A stretch of 5,204 bases of DNA from Thermotogae bacterium (GTDB lineage: Bacteria; Thermotogota; Thermotogae; Petrotogales; Kosmotogaceae). The translations under genes and the position numbers were made by a program. The stretch is taken from assembly GCA_003643975.1 (NCBI GenBank), contig QNAR01000134.1:1-5204 (forward strand), in the 5' to 3' direction. The first letter of the stretch is position 1. Each line of letters starts with the position of its first letter. Under the pieces are notes generated by a model, which saw only the letters and a list, made by a program, of their open reading frames with translations, searched no databases and had not been told where the DNA came from. Below are positions 4,527-5,204 of this stretch, piece after piece.

Positions 4527-5204
4527 TCACTTCCCTCCTGAAAACATTGAAAGTTTTTCTGTTTTTGAATTCTTCTTTTTTCCCCTTGTTCCAGTGCTGT
4601 ACGGGCCTGTAATATCCGGTAATTCTCGAATACACCTCAGTCTCTTTCCCACATTTCGGGCAACGGTAAACTTCCCCCCTGATATACCCATGGGTAGGGC
4701 AAATCGAATATGTCGGAGAAATGGTGAAATATGGAATCCTGTAGTTCTCAGAGATCTTTTTTACAAGCTCTCTGGTGACCTCCCAATCGGTTATGCTTTC
4801 ACCAAGGAAAGCGTGGAACACAGTACCTCCAGTATACTTTATTTGAAGCTCTTCCTGCAAATCCAGCGCTGTAAAAACATCTACCTCATAATTTACCGGC
4901 AAATGGGTAGAATTGGTGTAATATGGCACATCAGTGCCGGCTGTGATTATGTTCGGGAATTTCTCTTTATCTATTTTAGCGAGCCTGTAAGAGGTGGATT
5001 CAGCTGGAGTCGCTTCTAAGTTATATAGGTTCCCTGTACTTTCTTGATATTCGGCTATCCTATTTCTCATGAAATCGAGTACCCTTAACGCAAAATTTCT
5101 TGCTTCTTCTTCATATATGGGTTTTTTAATCCATCTGGCATTCAAGCAAGTTTCATTCATACCAACAAGACCGATGGTGGAAAAATGGTTGTCAAAGTTT
5201 TTCA
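4444..5204 (-). CDS. nrdD: Anaerobic (class III) ribonucleoside-triphosphate reductase, C-terminal part
   Basis: The gene enters from the right edge; 252 C-terminal residues plus the stop are visible, and the frame stays open to the edge. NrdD reduces ribonucleotides to deoxyribonucleotides without oxygen, using a glycyl radical made by NrdG. Motifs in order are NHFSTIGLVGMNETCLN (visible residues 5-21), NLEATPAEST, YYTNSTHLPV, YTGGTVFHAFLGE, then the zinc-binding module CPTH (C168, H171) with CPKCG (C181, C184). Next is the glycyl radical loop YSRITGYYRPVQ, with the radical glycine codon at 4615-4617. The CxxH/CxxC form of the zinc site is common in this subgroup. After KEEFKNR the protein continues 37 residues, against about 10 in E. 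coli NrdD. The extra tail roughly equals the 83-base overlap with nrdG and is rich in charged residues. The identity is secure; whether the tail is genuine or follows loss of an earlier stop is open. Confidence 0.96.
   Translation of the reverse strand, partial: KNFDNHFSTIGLVGMNETCLNARWIKKPIYEEEARNFALRVLDFMRNRIAEYQESTGNLYNLEATPAESTSYRLAKIDKEKFPNIITAGTDVPYYTNSTHLPVNYEVDVFTALDLQEELQIKYTGGTVFHAFLGESITDWEVTRELVKKISENYRIPYFTISPTYSICPTHGYIRGEVYRCPKCGKETEVYSRITGYYRPVQHWNKGKKEEFKNRKTFNVFRREVNEFRRMARSEHGGLPGKDSADTVYLRL
4534..4539 (-). promoter_or_regulatory. Ribosome binding site of nrdG inside the nrdD coding sequence
   Basis: AGGAGG on the minus strand, 7 bases before the nrdG ATG at 4526. It encodes part of an F-R-R-E stretch in the nrdD tail. 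A consensus site inside the upstream gene supports independent initiation in addition to coupling. Confidence 0.85.

Noticed and set aside
4495..5019. 174-codon plus-strand frame opposite nrdD and nrdG
   Set aside because: Its length comes from the codon pattern of the opposite strand; it has no motif and no start signal.

Overview
The window looks like part of a Thermotogota-type bacterial chromosome (Thermotoga, Kosmotoga or Mesotoga relatives). The main evidence is a GH36 alpha-galactosidase that reads like Thermotoga maritima GalA from its NNWQSW and GWCSWYHYF motifs to its C-terminal YYEE. Supporting evidence is the anaerobic class III ribonucleotide reductase pair, strong AGGAGG-type ribosome binding sites and moderately AT-rich DNA. 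The phylum is an inference from protein resemblance; the genus cannot be fixed from this window.

Left part (1-1986): a small transport module with its regulator. On the minus strand, a COG0701/ArsP-type membrane permease (240-1355) is followed 21 bases later by a CXXC thioredoxin-like mini-protein (1-218, cut by the window edge). Divergent from them, on the plus strand, is an ArsR/SmtB-family repressor (1663-1986). The 307-base divergent region between regulator and permease carries candidate promoters for both directions. It also holds an 8-base tandem repeat and two inverted repeats at positions suited to operators. The repressor has no usable ATG, GTG or TTG. Its only well-placed start is an ATT codon 8 bases after AAGGAG. 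It keeps the D-x-H...H-x-x-E alpha-5 metal site of SmtB/CzrA sensors, which points to metal-responsive control.

Middle (1975-2012): a 13-bp perfect hairpin with a 7-T tail on the minus strand lies between the converging repressor and galactosidase genes. It ends the right-hand operon and reaches into the last codons of the repressor.

Right part (2033-5204): three minus-strand genes in transcription order, nrdD (C-terminal part only), nrdG and galA. nrdG overlaps the end of nrdD by 83 bases and galA begins 16 bases after nrdG, so they are probably co-transcribed. NrdG activates NrdD by forming its glycyl radical, allowing deoxynucleotide synthesis without oxygen. GalA would cleave alpha-galactosides in the cytoplasm and has no obvious link to the reductase. 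I see no RNA genes, CRISPR array, insertion sequence or phage gene.
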